A DNA stretch of 64,000 nt, taken from contig DDEZ01000003.1 of assembly GCA_002336805.1 (NCBI GenBank), positions 1 to 64,000 on the forward strand, written 5' to 3'. Below the pieces are notes generated by a model. The model had not been told where the DNA came from. It was given only the letters and a program-made list of their open reading frames with translations, and did not search any database. The first letter of the stretch is position 1. Every line of letters begins with the position of its first letter. Below are positions 25,191 through 34,000 of the stretch, piece by piece. Source of the DNA: Bacteroidetes bacterium UBA1941 (GTDB lineage Bacteria > Bacteroidota > Bacteroidia > Chitinophagales > LD1). The position numbers and the translations under genes were made by a program.

Positions 25191-25781
25191 TTAGATCGAC
25201 GCTTCCTGGTCCGGTAGGTGGTATTTCATGTGTGGCATGAGGTCTACTATTTTTTTCTGAAGCAAGTAGCGTGCCCGTGCCAGTTGTGATTTTGAGGTAC
25301 CCTCTGTCACGCCGAGCATCTCTGCTATCTCCTTGTGAGAGTAGCCCTCTATCACATAGAGGTTAAAAATGGTCCTGTAGCCGGATGAGAGCGACTGTAT
25401 GAGCTTCATCAGGTCGTCTTTCATCAGTTTGCTCAGGGCATTGTCATCATAGTACTCATAGGTGAGAGCCTCAGTCTCCTGTACTACGTACATGTTGGCC
25501 TTCTTGCGGAAGTGCTCTATGGAGTTATTGACGAAGATCCTGCGGATCCAGCCCTCAAAGGAGCCCTCTCCGCGAAACTTCTCCATATTCTTAAACACTT
25601 TCACAAAACCCTCCTGCAGCAGGTCCTCTGCAGTCGCGTATTCATTGGCATACCGGAGGCATACCGAAAACATCTTGGACGAGAAGGTGTGGTATAGCAT
25701 CTCCTGAAACTTCCTGTCTCCCTTGATACATCCCTCTATGATGTCCTGCTCGCTGTATGTAGATTTGATAGCCACCGCCAT
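25191..25781 (-). CDS. ECF RNA polymerase sigma factor (sigma-70 family)
   Basis: 196 aa. Region 2 (about 25-95) has FSVCLRYANEYATAEDLLQEGFVKVFKNM and FEGWIRRIFVNNSIEHFRK; region 4 (about 128-185) has SSGYRTIFNLYVIEGYSHKEIAEMLGVTEGTSKSQLARAR, the helix-turn-helix that reads the -35-type box. No region 1 or 3, as in ECF sigmas. Its activity is presumably held at the membrane by the product of the next gene and released by an envelope signal. The target promoter is unknown. Confidence 0.92.
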   Translation of the reverse strand: MAVAIKSTYSEQDIIEGCIKGDRKFQEMLYHTFSSKMFSVCLRYANEYATAEDLLQEGFVKVFKNMEKFRGEGSFEGWIRRIFVNNSIEHFRKKANMYVVQETEALTYEYYDDNALSKLMKDDLMKLIQSLSSGYRTIFNLYVIEGYSHKEIAEMLGVTEGTSKSQLARARYLLQKKIVDLMPHMKYHLPDQEASI

Positions 25782-25843
25782 GTCTTTTCCGTGATTTTTA
25801 AGCAGTTAAACGAATATAATATTTTTCGTGGACAAAAGCGATA

Positions 25844-26425
25844 CTATCCGGACCTTCTCAGGTACGCCAGAAACTGGTCTACAGCTTTCCGGCGGTGGCT
25901 GATCTGGTTCTTGTCTGATAGACGCATCTCGGCAAAGGAAAGGTTGCATCCCTCTGGCATGAAAATAGGGTCATAACCAAAGCCTTCGGTGCCGCGCGGT
26001 ACTGTCAGGATAGTTCCCTCGCAGAGTCCTGTAAACTGAACGGACTGCCCGCCGGTATAGTATGTGATCACCGTCTTGAATCTGGCCCGGCGATTCTCCA
26101 GCCCCTCCATCTCGGCCAGCACTTTGGCCACATTGTCTGCAAAAGTGGCCGATGGACCAGCGTACCGGGCCGAGTAGACGCCGGGGCGGCCATCCAGCGC
26201 ATCTATCTCCAGGCCTGTATCCTCAGAGAAGCAGGTGATACCTTTTAGTTTTTCAGACAGGGTCTGAGCCTTTTGGAGGGAGTTTCCCTCTATGGTCTCT
26301 TGTGTCTCAGGTAGCTCCTCTGTGAAACCAATGTCTTTTAGGCTCTGGACTGTAAAGCCATCTGGCAGGACGGCGCGGATCTCCTCGACCTTATGGGCAT
26401 TGGAGGTGGCAAATATCATATTCAT
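25844..26425 (-). CDS. rdgB: Non-canonical purine NTP pyrophosphatase (RdgB/HAM1)
   Basis: House-cleaning enzyme that hydrolyses dITP, ITP and XTP to the monophosphates and keeps deaminated purines out of nucleic acids. 193 aa, normal length. Motifs: ATSNAHKVEEI at the N-terminus (the SxNxxK substrate site), FSEDTGLEIDAL (metal-binding and catalytic acids, about 67-78), GRPGVYSARYAG, GFGYDPIF and ISHRRKA near the end. Cytosolic. It lies 62 bases upstream of the sigma gene on the same strand. Confidence 0.95.
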   Translation of the reverse strand: MNMIFATSNAHKVEEIRAVLPDGFTVQSLKDIGFTEELPETQETIEGNSLQKAQTLSEKLKGITCFSEDTGLEIDALDGRPGVYSARYAGPSATFADNVAKVLAEMEGLENRRARFKTVITYYTGGQSVQFTGLCEGTILTVPRGTEGFGYDPIFMPEGCNLSFAEMRLSDKNQISHRRKAVDQFLAYLRRSG

Positions 26426-26744
26426 GAGGGTGAAGGTAGGGATTAATAGGATTGTTTTTCGACTGGACGGCGACTTTCGTCAGGTCCTGGGCAGGCAAGT
26501 TTTTCGACTACAGGCAATAATATCGGGGGAATTGATTTTGAACCGAAGGAGCTTCATAATGTATTGAATATTAATATAAATATTAATTTATTTAAAACTG
26601 TTTATTGGTTATAGGGCAGTGGACGGATGCAAGGCATCATATATTATCATACACCTGCCGCCTGTCTGTTTACAATAATCCTGAATCTATTGGCCGGCCT
26701 TACCGTACTATTTTATTTCTTGTGAGCCGTACAGAAATATTATA
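26426..26744. other. AT-rich gene-free stretch, 319 bp
   Basis: A divergent promoter region between rdgB (minus) and the DUF3857 gene (plus). It contains an AT-only palindromic patch around 26568-26592 (AATATTAATATAAATATTAAT). I see no gene, RNA or clear TAnnTTTG box. Confidence 0.6.
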
Positions 26745-28667
26745 GTGAGAAAATTATTGTTATTGATGGCTGGTATCTGCGCTGGCTGGGGGGGCTACTG
26801 TCAGGATGAGGCGCTGGACCGCCGGGGCCTCCTGATGAATGTCTGCAGCTACGAGCCGGAGGCAGAGGCCATGGTGCTGAGTGACAGGGGAGAGGTATCC
26901 GTGAATAATGACTACTCCATCCGGCTGGACCGCCAGCTCACTATCAAGTTCTTTCGTGACCAGAAGCTAGACAAGAGGATATCAGACCTGATCTTCTATC
27001 CATGCCCGGCGCTGGCGCGCTATACCCGGCTATCTATCGCTACAGTAGATATAGACCAGGCTACCAAGGCGGCCGTGACGCGTGAAGTGCCCCGCCCTGC
27101 CACTCCACACCTGGAGCAGAGCCCGATCAGGATCCGCAAGGGGATGTTGCTCAAAGTATCCTATAGTATCAACCTGCCATACGACGAGAAACTCCCTGCG
27201 TGGCGATTTCAGGCTACGTATCCTACAGACCATTCGGAGTTTCGTATGAGTATGCCTGACGCGGTGAGTATGCAGGCTACGCTCGTGGGGAGCTACACCC
27301 CGGATGTGAGCAATAGCCGCGAAGCTGCCCGCCAGACTCATCTGAATGGCGACATGCAGCCGGCCAAGGTGCGCGAGACGGAGTACCAGTTCAATCAGGT
27401 GCCGTCATGGCGCGGAGAGGCTTTTAGCAGCCTGTCACCGGCCGACCTGGAGCATCTGGCTATGTACATCACAGCTGTATCTACAGGTGGCGATGTGAAG
27501 AAGGACCTCGGTAATAAGCAGGTCAATAAGATAATAGAAGAACTGTCTGCACGCCCGGACTACCTGCCTCGCCTCAGCGCCGAGCTACCTATCAAGGCCG
27601 ACTTTGACAAGCGTATCCGCAGCCTGACCAATGAGCAGGAGAAGCTGGCGCGTATCTATGACCTGGTGCGCAGGCAGCTGACATGGGATGGCCACGACAG
27701 CCTCTCTGCCCGCCCGCTGGCCAAGATCTGGCTGGACAAAAAAGGAAACTCTACTGAGATCAACCTGGCCCTAGTGCGCCTGCTCATAGAGTATGGCTAT
27801 GATGCTGCCCCGCTGCTGGTGAGCACACCGGCCCATGGCAGGGTAGATACGATGGCTACCTCACTGGCAGATTTTGACCGGACGGTGGCGCATGTATTCA
27901 TAGGAGATAGTGCGGTGGTACTGGATGCTACAGCGCGCTATCACGACTACCCCATGGTATCAGGCACGCTGCTCAACTCATGGGGCCTGCTCATATCTAT
28001 GGACCCGCACCGCTGGGTATATATACAGGACAAGAAGACCAGCTACCGCAATAATGTGATCCTGCTGGGCCACCTCACAGGAGATAGCTCCTACCTGACC
28101 AATGTGTATGTGAATAGTACCGGCTATGCCAAGGCCGAGCATGTGACCATCTATGAGTGCGACAGCCTCAGGGGCATTCGTGACTACTTTGAGCGGGGCA
28201 ATAAGGCGCTGCGGCTAAAGCACTTTATCGTAGCCAATGAGTGGGTAGATACACTGCCGCTGGCGCAGGAGTTTGACATACGCATACCGCCGGTGAAAAA
28301 TGACAACCTATATGGTATCATCCCTACAGCATTTGCTGTGCCGGATACGCTCTTTACGATCAGTGGAGAGCGCCGGTCTCCGGTCAACTTTGGCTACCGC
28401 CAGCAGTATGACCTGGTGAGTGAGTTCAGCTATCCTGAGCGGTATGAGATCTACCTGCTGCCCAATAATGTGCAGATATCTGCCGTGAATGGCAATGTGC
28501 ACTTTGAGCGCGAGTTTCACAATAGCTCGACCAATTTCTCTCTGAAGCAAAGCCTGGTGATAGACAAGACCTACTTCACCATAAGCGAGGCCGCAGAGCT
28601 GGCCAAATTTCTCCGCAAGATAGAGAACCTGCAAAAGCAGCAGGTCGTGCTGAAGCGGCTGTATTGA
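26745..28667 (+). CDS. Secreted DUF3857/transglutaminase-like protein, probably inactive
   Basis: 640 aa. GTG start followed by the signal peptide MRKLLLLMAGICAGWGGYCQ. Order: DUF3857-like beta-rich domain (about 30-215), transglutaminase-like core (about 295-400), then a DUF3858-like C-terminal beta region (about 490-610) and a basic end. In the core, the position of the catalytic cysteine is Ser336 (KKGNSTEINLALVRLL), while the His (VAHVFIG, His383) and Asp (VVLDATARY, Asp394) positions remain. So it has the fold but probably not the cysteine-dependent activity; it may act as a binding protein in the periplasm. Related Bacteroidetes proteins with GNS/GNA at this site exist as far as I recall. 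Confidence 0.8.
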   Translation: MRKLLLLMAGICAGWGGYCQDEALDRRGLLMNVCSYEPEAEAMVLSDRGEVSVNNDYSIRLDRQLTIKFFRDQKLDKRISDLIFYPCPALARYTRLSIATVDIDQATKAAVTREVPRPATPHLEQSPIRIRKGMLLKVSYSINLPYDEKLPAWRFQATYPTDHSEFRMSMPDAVSMQATLVGSYTPDVSNSREAARQTHLNGDMQPAKVRETEYQFNQVPSWRGEAFSSLSPADLEHLAMYITAVSTGGDVKKDLGNKQVNKIIEELSARPDYLPRLSAELPIKADFDKRIRSLTNEQEKLARIYDLVRRQLTWDGHDSLSARPLAKIWLDKKGNSTEINLALVRLLIEYGYDAAPLLVSTPAHGRVDTMATSLADFDRTVAHVFIGDSAVVLDATARYHDYPMVSGTLLNSWGLLISMDPHRWVYIQDKKTSYRNNVILLGHLTGDSSYLTNVYVNSTGYAKAEHVTIYECDSLRGIRDYFERGNKALRLKHFIVANEWVDTLPLAQEFDIRIPPVKNDNLYGIIPTAFAVPDTLFTISGERRSPVNFGYRQQYDLVSEFSYPERYEIYLLPNNVQISAVNGNVHFEREFHNSSTNFSLKQSLVIDKTYFTISEAAELAKFLRKIENLQKQQVVLKRLY

Positions 28668-28778
28668 TAGAGGCGAGAGACGAAGGGCGGAGGACGAGGG
28701 AAAATGCACCAGCGTGTAAGTATGTAGCGCCTGGATCGTCTTAATATTCCACTTGTTGCTTTTTATTATCTTCACTAT

Positions 28779-29261
28779 ATGCGTGAAAAACATATCTCAC
28801 TCACTGTAAAGGTGTACGACAGCCCTGACGAACTAAGGGTAGATGAACGCGAGCTGATAGAGGAAGCGCGACAGGCGCTGGACAAGTCTTACTCGCCTTA
28901 CTCTAATTTTCGTGTGGGCAGTGCTGCGCTGCTGGCTAATGGAGCTACGCTCTCTGCCGCCAATCAGGAGAATGCATCGTACCCGATGTGTGTCTGCGCA
29001 GAGGTGGCCCTGCTCAGCGCCTGCTCGTCTGTGCATCCCGGTGTCGCCATCAGCAAGATAGCCATCACTACCCGCGCTGCCTCTCAGGCATCAGACTCGC
29101 CAAAGGCACCCTGCGGCCAGTGCCGCCAGACGTTGCTGGAGTTTGAGAATAGGGGAGGACAGGATATCGAGATCATCCTGACAGGTGATACCGGCCTTGT
29201 CTATAAGTTGGCTTCTGTCAAAGACCTCCTGCCGCTTCATTTCTCAGGAGCGGATCTCTGA
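28779..29261 (+). CDS. cdd: Cytidine deaminase
   Basis: Zinc hydrolase that converts cytidine/deoxycytidine to uridine/deoxyuridine in pyrimidine salvage. 160 aa, close to the usual length of homotetrameric enzymes. Zinc ligands Cys73 (CAEVALL; Glu75 is the proton shuttle), Cys112 and Cys115 (APCGQCRQ) are all present; SPYSNFRVGSAALL and NQENASYPMCVCAE form the substrate pocket. Cytosolic. A 111-base purine-rich gap separates it from the DUF3857 gene. Confidence 0.94.
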   Translation: MREKHISLTVKVYDSPDELRVDERELIEEARQALDKSYSPYSNFRVGSAALLANGATLSAANQENASYPMCVCAEVALLSACSSVHPGVAISKIAITTRAASQASDSPKAPCGQCRQTLLEFENRGGQDIEIILTGDTGLVYKLASVKDLLPLHFSGADL

Positions 29262-29271
29262 GTTAAATGAC

Positions 29272-29341
29272 AATTGATAATTTACAATTGACAGTAGGTA
29301 CGGCTGTTTCGTTATCAATTATTCATTGTCAATTATCAATT
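29272..29341. repeat. 17-bp inverted repeat between convergent genes
   Basis: Left arm AATTGATAATTTACAAT (29272-29288) and right arm ATTGTCAATTATCAATT (29325-29341) are complementary at 16 of 17 positions, separated by 36 bases. The AATTGATAATTGACAAT type of sequence recurs within the right arm region. It may serve as a weak terminator for cdd and the VOC gene or be a dispersed AT-rich repeat. Confidence 0.7.
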
Positions 29342-29346
29342 CCCTA

Positions 29347-29688
29347 TTACACCTGGTATACTGCCACCTCATTGCCATCAGGGTCCTTTAGCTCAAAGAA
29401 GAAACGACCCTCTTTCACCTTGGTAGCGGTGATGGGGATATTCTTGATGGTCAGCATTTGCTTATAGTTTTTGAAGTCCGGCGTCTGAAAGCAGATGCGC
29501 ACACGATTCTTTACCTCATGTACAGAGCGGGTGATGACCAGCTGCATACGGCCGCTGCTCAGCTCATAGGTGCTGCCGCCGTCTGTGGTGTGTGTCAGCC
29601 TCAGGCCGAGAGCCTCCTCGTAGAAGTCTTTCAGTACATGGGGCTGGCGGGAGTACAGGTCTATACGGAAGAGGGAGAGATCAGTCAT
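29347..29688 (-). CDS. VOC (glyoxalase/bleomycin-resistance) superfamily protein
   Basis: 113 aa, one VOC unit with paired beta-alpha-beta-beta-beta modules: LFRIDLYSRQPHVLKDFYEEALGLRL at the start and FFFELKDPDGNEVAVYQV at the end, the latter typical of the family. Most VOC enzymes bind a divalent metal through His/Glu; Glu residues near the end are compatible, but the N-terminal metal ligand (normally His) is Asp or absent here. The substrate cannot be inferred. Cytosolic. Confidence 0.85.
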   Translation of the reverse strand: MTDLSLFRIDLYSRQPHVLKDFYEEALGLRLTHTTDGGSTYELSSGRMQLVITRSVHEVKNRVRICFQTPDFKNYKQMLTIKNIPITATKVKEGRFFFELKDPDGNEVAVYQV

Positions 29689-29720
29689 GATGTTTTTTGA
29701 GGTGTTGTAGTTTTATGGTG

Positions 29721-29760
29721 CTGTTCAAATCCCCCTGGCCCCCTGTAAAAGGGGGAGTGT
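29721..29760. repeat. REP-like element related to 2119-2148
   Basis: It begins CTGTTCAAATCCCC, matching CTGTTCAAGTCCCC of element B at 2116-2129, then carries its own C-run/G-run hairpin (CCCCCTG...AAAAGGGGG). It lies upstream of the VOC gene. Confidence 0.6.
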
Positions 29761-29840
29761 CAGCAATGTGTATCCAGGCGGAAGTATATACGAAGATGTT
29801 TTGAGATCGGCGTTATGATCATAATCCTTGCAATAATAAC

Positions 29841-29858
29841 AAAGCCCCTTGACGGGGC
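29841..29858 (-). terminator. Terminator of the 167-aa secreted protein gene
   Basis: GCCCC / GGGGC stem around TTGAC (29844-29858); on the minus strand it is followed by TTTGTTATT. Confidence 0.7.
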
Positions 29859-29896
29859 CTTGCAGAGTTGTTTTGTTTGGTAAGGGCGTTTATATT

Positions 29897-30400
29897 TTAG
29901 AAGTCATCTACACTAGTATTCTTCTTGTAGGCCTCTGATGCCTGCCAGTTACTTTCGATCTTTACTTCAAACTTCAGGTAGTCATACTCGCCGAGGGTAA
30001 AGGTCACGTCCTTGACCAGCCACTGCTTGTAGGATACATTGTCTACGCGGCTTTCATTTTTGAAAGTGCCAAACTTGTAGTCCAGGATGAACCTCATCTG
30101 CTCAGACTGCTCCTTTGGACCCTCTATGTACACCTTGATAAAGCGGCCTTCGTCATTGAAAATATAATTGATCTTATTCAGCTTCACGTTACCGATAGAC
30201 ATGTCATCGTTAGGGATGATATAGGCATTCTTGGTCAGGGAGCTTTTATCCTTTACAAATTCGATCTTCTTGTCCTTTACATACAAGCTGTCACGAAATG
30301 CACCCCAAGGCATATTTCTGAAAGATGTCACATTGGTCTCCTGAGCGAAGGCGCCTGCAGCAAAAAAGAGGAGTGCAAAAACCGTGAAGAGTTTTTTCAT
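29897..30400 (-). CDS. Secreted protein of unknown function, 167 aa
   Basis: Signal peptide MKKLFTVFALLFFAAGAFAQ (1-20), then a mixed alpha/beta domain beginning with FRNMPWGAFRDSL, a pattern seen in several small periplasmic Bacteroidetes proteins. It continues with KINYIFNDEGRFIKVYIEG and WLVKDVTFTLGEYDYLKFEVKI. No catalytic motif is evident. Monocistronic, with its own terminator; divergent from the polyprenyl synthase gene. Confidence 0.75.
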   Translation of the reverse strand: MKKLFTVFALLFFAAGAFAQETNVTSFRNMPWGAFRDSLYVKDKKIEFVKDKSSLTKNAYIIPNDDMSIGNVKLNKINYIFNDEGRFIKVYIEGPKEQSEQMRFILDYKFGTFKNESRVDNVSYKQWLVKDVTFTLGEYDYLKFEVKIESNWQASEAYKKNTSVDDF

Positions 30401-30588
30401 GTTGCTTTATTGTTTTAGTGTTTTGACAAAGATGCGATGAATTCCCGCCGGGGCTAAAATAATTATTCCCGTCAGCAACAAACTATGTGGAAAAACTGTT
30501 TAGCAAATAGTCCACGTCATTTGTGTTACTTTGGACCCGATATCCGGCACAGAGGCCGGGGTCTGTACACCTATCCCGGACATAAAAT

Positions 30589-31557
30589 ATGCTGAGTATC
30601 AAAGAACTGTCTACACTTTATAATACTAGTTTCTCTGTCAATGATTTCCGGCTGCAGCCCACCGGGCTCTACCAGCCTATGGAGCATATCATGGCCATAC
30701 CCGGCAAAAGGATCCGTCCGCTGCTGCTTCTCATAGCCTGTGACGCCTTTGGCGGAGAGGTGCAGACGGCCCTCGGTGCCGCACATGCCATGGAGCTATT
30801 TCACAATTTCTCACTGGTGCATGATGATATCATGGATGATGCTACGCTGAGGCGGGGCATCCCTACTGTGCATGAGAAGTTTGGCCTGAATGCCGGTGTA
30901 CTCTCCGGCGATGCGCTCTTTGCCTATGCTTATAAATATCTGGCGGAGTCACCGGAGGCATTGCTGCCATCGCTTTTCCATGTCTTTACCAAGGCGGCTA
31001 TCGAGATACTGGAGGGACAGCAGATGGATATGGACTTTGAGCAGCGGCTGGATGTGACAGTAGATGAATACCTGAAAATGATCGGCTACAAGACCTCTGT
31101 ACTACTGGCCTGCTCGCTGCAGACCGGCGCCATCATAGGCGGTGCGTCTACAGAGGACCAGGAGCGGATCTATGAGTTTGGCCTGAAGCTGGGTCTTTCC
31201 TTCCAGATCAAGGATGACTGGCTGGATACCTTTGGCGACAATGAAAAGGTCGGAAAAAAAGTAGGCGGCGATATCATCCAGAATAAGAAGACCCTGCTGC
31301 TCATCACCCTGCTGCTGGAGGCTGACGCTAGTGACCGTGCGGTACTGACGCAGCTTTTCGCTGAGACCGACGAGGCCAAAAAGGTGACGGGTGTCAAGGC
31401 TCTCTACGATAAATACAGCATAAGCGATAAAACATTGGCTAAGGCCGATACTCTCTATAACGAAGCGCTGCAGTGCCTGGCAGCCATCTCTATATCAGAT
31501 GCGCAAAAGGCCAATCTCTATACCATGGCGCAGATGATCAAGGATAGGGATTTTTAG
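30589..31557 (+). CDS. Polyprenyl diphosphate synthase (trans-type)
   Basis: Condenses isopentenyl diphosphate with an allylic diphosphate. 322 aa. First Asp-rich motif DDIMD (79-83, with VHDDIMDDATLRRG), second DDWLD (209-213, in FQIKDDWLDTFGD), KRIRP for the diphosphate (40-44) and HEKFG (95-99). Residues before the first motif (ELFHNFSL) control chain length; whether the product is C15, C20 or a longer side chain for menaquinone is not decided by sequence inspection. Its relevance to menaquinone is supported only loosely by the nearby futalosine hydrolase-like gene. Confidence 0.92.
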   Translation: MLSIKELSTLYNTSFSVNDFRLQPTGLYQPMEHIMAIPGKRIRPLLLLIACDAFGGEVQTALGAAHAMELFHNFSLVHDDIMDDATLRRGIPTVHEKFGLNAGVLSGDALFAYAYKYLAESPEALLPSLFHVFTKAAIEILEGQQMDMDFEQRLDVTVDEYLKMIGYKTSVLLACSLQTGAIIGGASTEDQERIYEFGLKLGLSFQIKDDWLDTFGDNEKVGKKVGGDIIQNKKTLLLITLLLEADASDRAVLTQLFAETDEAKKVTGVKALYDKYSISDKTLAKADTLYNEALQCLAAISISDAQKANLYTMAQMIKDRDF

Positions 31558-31599
31558 GTGATCGGTAGATCAGTGAATCGGTTGAAATCTGTAATTCAT

Positions 31600-32214
31600 T
31601 TATACATCAAACTCACCCTTGCCCTCGCGGACCAGTAGGGGCTCTGAGCCGGAGTAGTCTATGATGGTCGAGGCTATATTGCCGCCCATGCCGCCGTCTA
31701 TCACGATATCTACTATGCCATCATATAGCTCATAGATCTCCTGCGGGTCGGTGATGTACTCCAGTATCGTGTCTTCATTTTTGATAGAGGCAGAGAGGAT
31801 AGGGGCGCCGAGAGCATCTACTATACTGCGGGCTATCGTATTGTCAGGTACGCGTATACCGATGGTCTTCTTGGCGTAGCCATATATCTTGCCTACTGTA
31901 TTATTAGCATTGAGGATAAAGGTGTAGGGGCCGGGCAGACAGCGCTTCATCAGCTTGAAGCAGGGATTGCTCACATTCAGCGTATAGTCAGAGATATGGC
32001 TCAGGTCATAGCAGACTATGGAGAAGTTGGCCTTGTTCGGCCTCAGGTTTTTCAGTTTGCACAGCTTCTCATAGGCATCACGGTGGGTCAGGTCGCAGCC
32101 TAGTGTGTAGACCGTATCAGTAGGATAGATGATGATCCCCCCGCGCTGGAGGCATTGTACTACCTGATTGATCAGGCGGTCGTCTATATTGTCAGGACGG
32201 ATACGGAGCAGCAT
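31600..32214 (-). CDS. Sua5/YciO/YrdC-type protein (threonylcarbamoyl-AMP synthase family)
   Basis: 204 aa, one YrdC domain without the extra Sua5 domain. IIYPTDTVYTLGCDL (the Lys/Arg/Thr nucleotide site), KLKNLRPNKANFSIVC, PGPYTFILNA and IGIRVPDN are present. The family makes threonylcarbamoyl-adenylate for the t6A37 modification of tRNA. The sequence is closer to the YciO-like branch (LRPNKANFSIVCYDLSHIS), whose role is less certain. Its start lies two bases after the stop of the upstream nucleosidase gene, so the two are translationally close. Confidence 0.85.
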   Translation of the reverse strand: MLLRIRPDNIDDRLINQVVQCLQRGGIIIYPTDTVYTLGCDLTHRDAYEKLCKLKNLRPNKANFSIVCYDLSHISDYTLNVSNPCFKLMKRCLPGPYTFILNANNTVGKIYGYAKKTIGIRVPDNTIARSIVDALGAPILSASIKNEDTILEYITDPQEIYELYDGIVDIVIDGGMGGNIASTIIDYSGSEPLLVREGKGEFDV

Positions 32215-32216
32215 GA

Positions 32217-32912
32217 TTATAATTTTTGAAGGATATCCAGTAGCGTTTCGTTCAGTGTAGTCAGGGCTTTGGTCGTATCAGTTTCTCCGGTAGCCAGGTT
32301 GCGCTCCACACAGCATAGCTGGTAGAATGGCTGTCGCTCATACATACACGCGTATACAAAACTAAGGCCATCTCTGGTCTCTATGTCGGCTTTGTACTTC
32401 TCCCGGCGCGCATCCAGCGTGGCGGTATCACCGTAGTGAGCGGTAGTGAGCGATACTACTTTTTTGAACGGCAGCATCACATTCATGTAGCTATTGTTCA
32501 TATTGATAAAGGCCTCGCGATAGTGCGGGAAACTATCTGTGCTCAGCAGGCCCGATTCATAAAGGTCTGCCGTATCGCTGCCCGTGTGTGTCAGATCGCC
32601 GGGCTTGTCCTTGATCACATTGACGATCGTACCTACTGCGATGTCGGGCTTGTACGCATGGCACAGGCTGGCGCTGAGGGCCAGGTGGTAGCGTTGTTTT
32701 GCGAGGGCTTTGGTCAGCTTGTAGCCGGATTGAAAGGCCCCATAGCCCATCTCGCAGATATCTATCTCATGCTGCATATAGCGCGTCTGAAATATATAAG
32801 TAGCACTCTGCGGGTCCGGCTGAGGTGAGAGCTGCTGCCCGGACTGCTGCGCCATGGCATCCAGCAGGGGCTGATGGTCGCTGAGGCGCCGTACACAGAG
32901 GAGCAGTTTCAT
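32217..32912 (-). CDS. mqnB: Nucleosidase of the phosphorylase superfamily, probable futalosine hydrolase
   Basis: 231 aa from the ATG at 32912 (MKLLLCVRR); an upstream ATG adds nine residues that do not fit. The fold family (MTA/SAH nucleosidase-like) is shown by ICEMGYGAFQSGYKLTKAL, HLALSASLCHAYKPDIAVGTIV and the substrate-binding ETRDGLSFVYAC block near 175-186 followed by VERN. The last block and the VERN..TGET motif resemble futalosine hydrolases of Bacteroidetes, which act in the futalosine route to menaquinone. The usual Met-Glu pair of the active site is Glu-Thr-Arg-Asp here, so the assignment stays tentative. Operon with the Sua5-type gene. Confidence 0.6.
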   Translation of the reverse strand: MKLLLCVRRLSDHQPLLDAMAQQSGQQLSPQPDPQSATYIFQTRYMQHEIDICEMGYGAFQSGYKLTKALAKQRYHLALSASLCHAYKPDIAVGTIVNVIKDKPGDLTHTGSDTADLYESGLLSTDSFPHYREAFINMNNSYMNVMLPFKKVVSLTTAHYGDTATLDARREKYKADIETRDGLSFVYACMYERQPFYQLCCVERNLATGETDTTKALTTLNETLLDILQKL

Positions 32913-32981
32913 GGCGGCAAAGGTAATGTTCTGAAGCATTTTTCACAGACAGGCATTTTGGTTTTTCTCTATATTTACCTC

Positions 32982-33992
32982 ATGCGTAAACTGATCGTAG
33001 TCCTGCTGGTCCTGGTGGCAGTAGCAGGCGGAGCCGGCTGGTGGCTTTTTCTGAAAAATAATATCACGCCCTCTGAGTCCCAGCCCTATATCAATATCCC
33101 TACTGGCTCAAAAGTAGCCGATGTGATAGTCCTGCTAAAGGATAAAAAGATACTGCAGAACATACAGAGCTTTGAGTATGCTGCGCAGATCAAGGGCTAT
33201 GAGACAGTGAAGCCGGGCCACTATGTCTTCACCCGGCATATGAGCAACCGTGAGATACTCAATATGCTCCAGAGCGGCCGGCAGACACCGGTCAAACTTG
33301 TGATCTATAATATCCGCACGAAGGAGGAGTTTGCCGGGCTGGTGGGGCGTACGCTGGAGATAGACTCGGTGGCCTTTCTGGCCAGGCTGAATGATCCGGA
33401 GTTTTGCAAAGGATACGGGCTGGATACCAATACGATCCTGACCCATTTCATCACAGACAATTATGAGTTTAAATGGAATACAAACATAGATGCTTTCACC
33501 GGGCGGATGGATAGCTACTATGACAAATACTGGCAGGGAGCGCGCATGGCTAAGGCTGCAGCACTGGGCTATAAACCATCAGAGGTGATCACGCTGGCCT
33601 CTATCGTAGAGAAAGAATGCATCTTTGACAAAGAGCTGCCGACTGTGGCCTCAGTTTACCTAAACCGCCTGCGTATCAATATGCCACTGCAGGCAGATCC
33701 TACACTCGTATTTGCCCTACGCGACTTTGATGCCCGCCGCGTGACCAATAAGCACAAGGAATACGACTCGCCATACAATACCTATAAGTATCCAGGCCTG
33801 CCGCCCGGCCCGATCTGTATGCCTAAAAAGAAAGCGATAGATGCAGTGCTGAATCATGATGACACAGAGTTCATCTATTTCTGCGCCAATCCTGACATGA
33901 GCGGGTATTCAGTTTTCTCCAGGACACTGGATGAGCAAAATAAAGTAGCAGCCCTCTACCGCAAGAAGCTGGACGAGATGAAAGTCCACTAA
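32982..33992 (+). CDS. mltG: Endolytic murein transglycosylase MltG
   Basis: 336 aa from the ATG at 32982, chosen because it begins the membrane anchor (MRKLIVVLLVLVAVAGGAGWWLF); further upstream the frame runs into the divergent gene. A LysM-like part (about 38-105) precedes the YceG catalytic domain. Glu210 in ITLASIVEKE is the catalytic acid, and YNTYKYPGLPPGPI, PLQADPTL and YFCANPDMSGYSVFS are conserved. It cuts nascent glycan strands from the periplasmic side of the inner membrane and so sets strand length. Monocistronic. Confidence 0.94.
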   Translation: MRKLIVVLLVLVAVAGGAGWWLFLKNNITPSESQPYINIPTGSKVADVIVLLKDKKILQNIQSFEYAAQIKGYETVKPGHYVFTRHMSNREILNMLQSGRQTPVKLVIYNIRTKEEFAGLVGRTLEIDSVAFLARLNDPEFCKGYGLDTNTILTHFITDNYEFKWNTNIDAFTGRMDSYYDKYWQGARMAKAAALGYKPSEVITLASIVEKECIFDKELPTVASVYLNRLRINMPLQADPTLVFALRDFDARRVTNKHKEYDSPYNTYKYPGLPPGPICMPKKKAIDAVLNHDDTEFIYFCANPDMSGYSVFSRTLDEQNKVAALYRKKLDEMKVH

Positions 33993-34000
33993 AAGCAAAA

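Noticed and set aside
30571..30786. Minus-strand 71-codon frame over the 5' end of the polyprenyl synthase gene
   Set aside because: A shadow; the plus strand has the complete family motifs.
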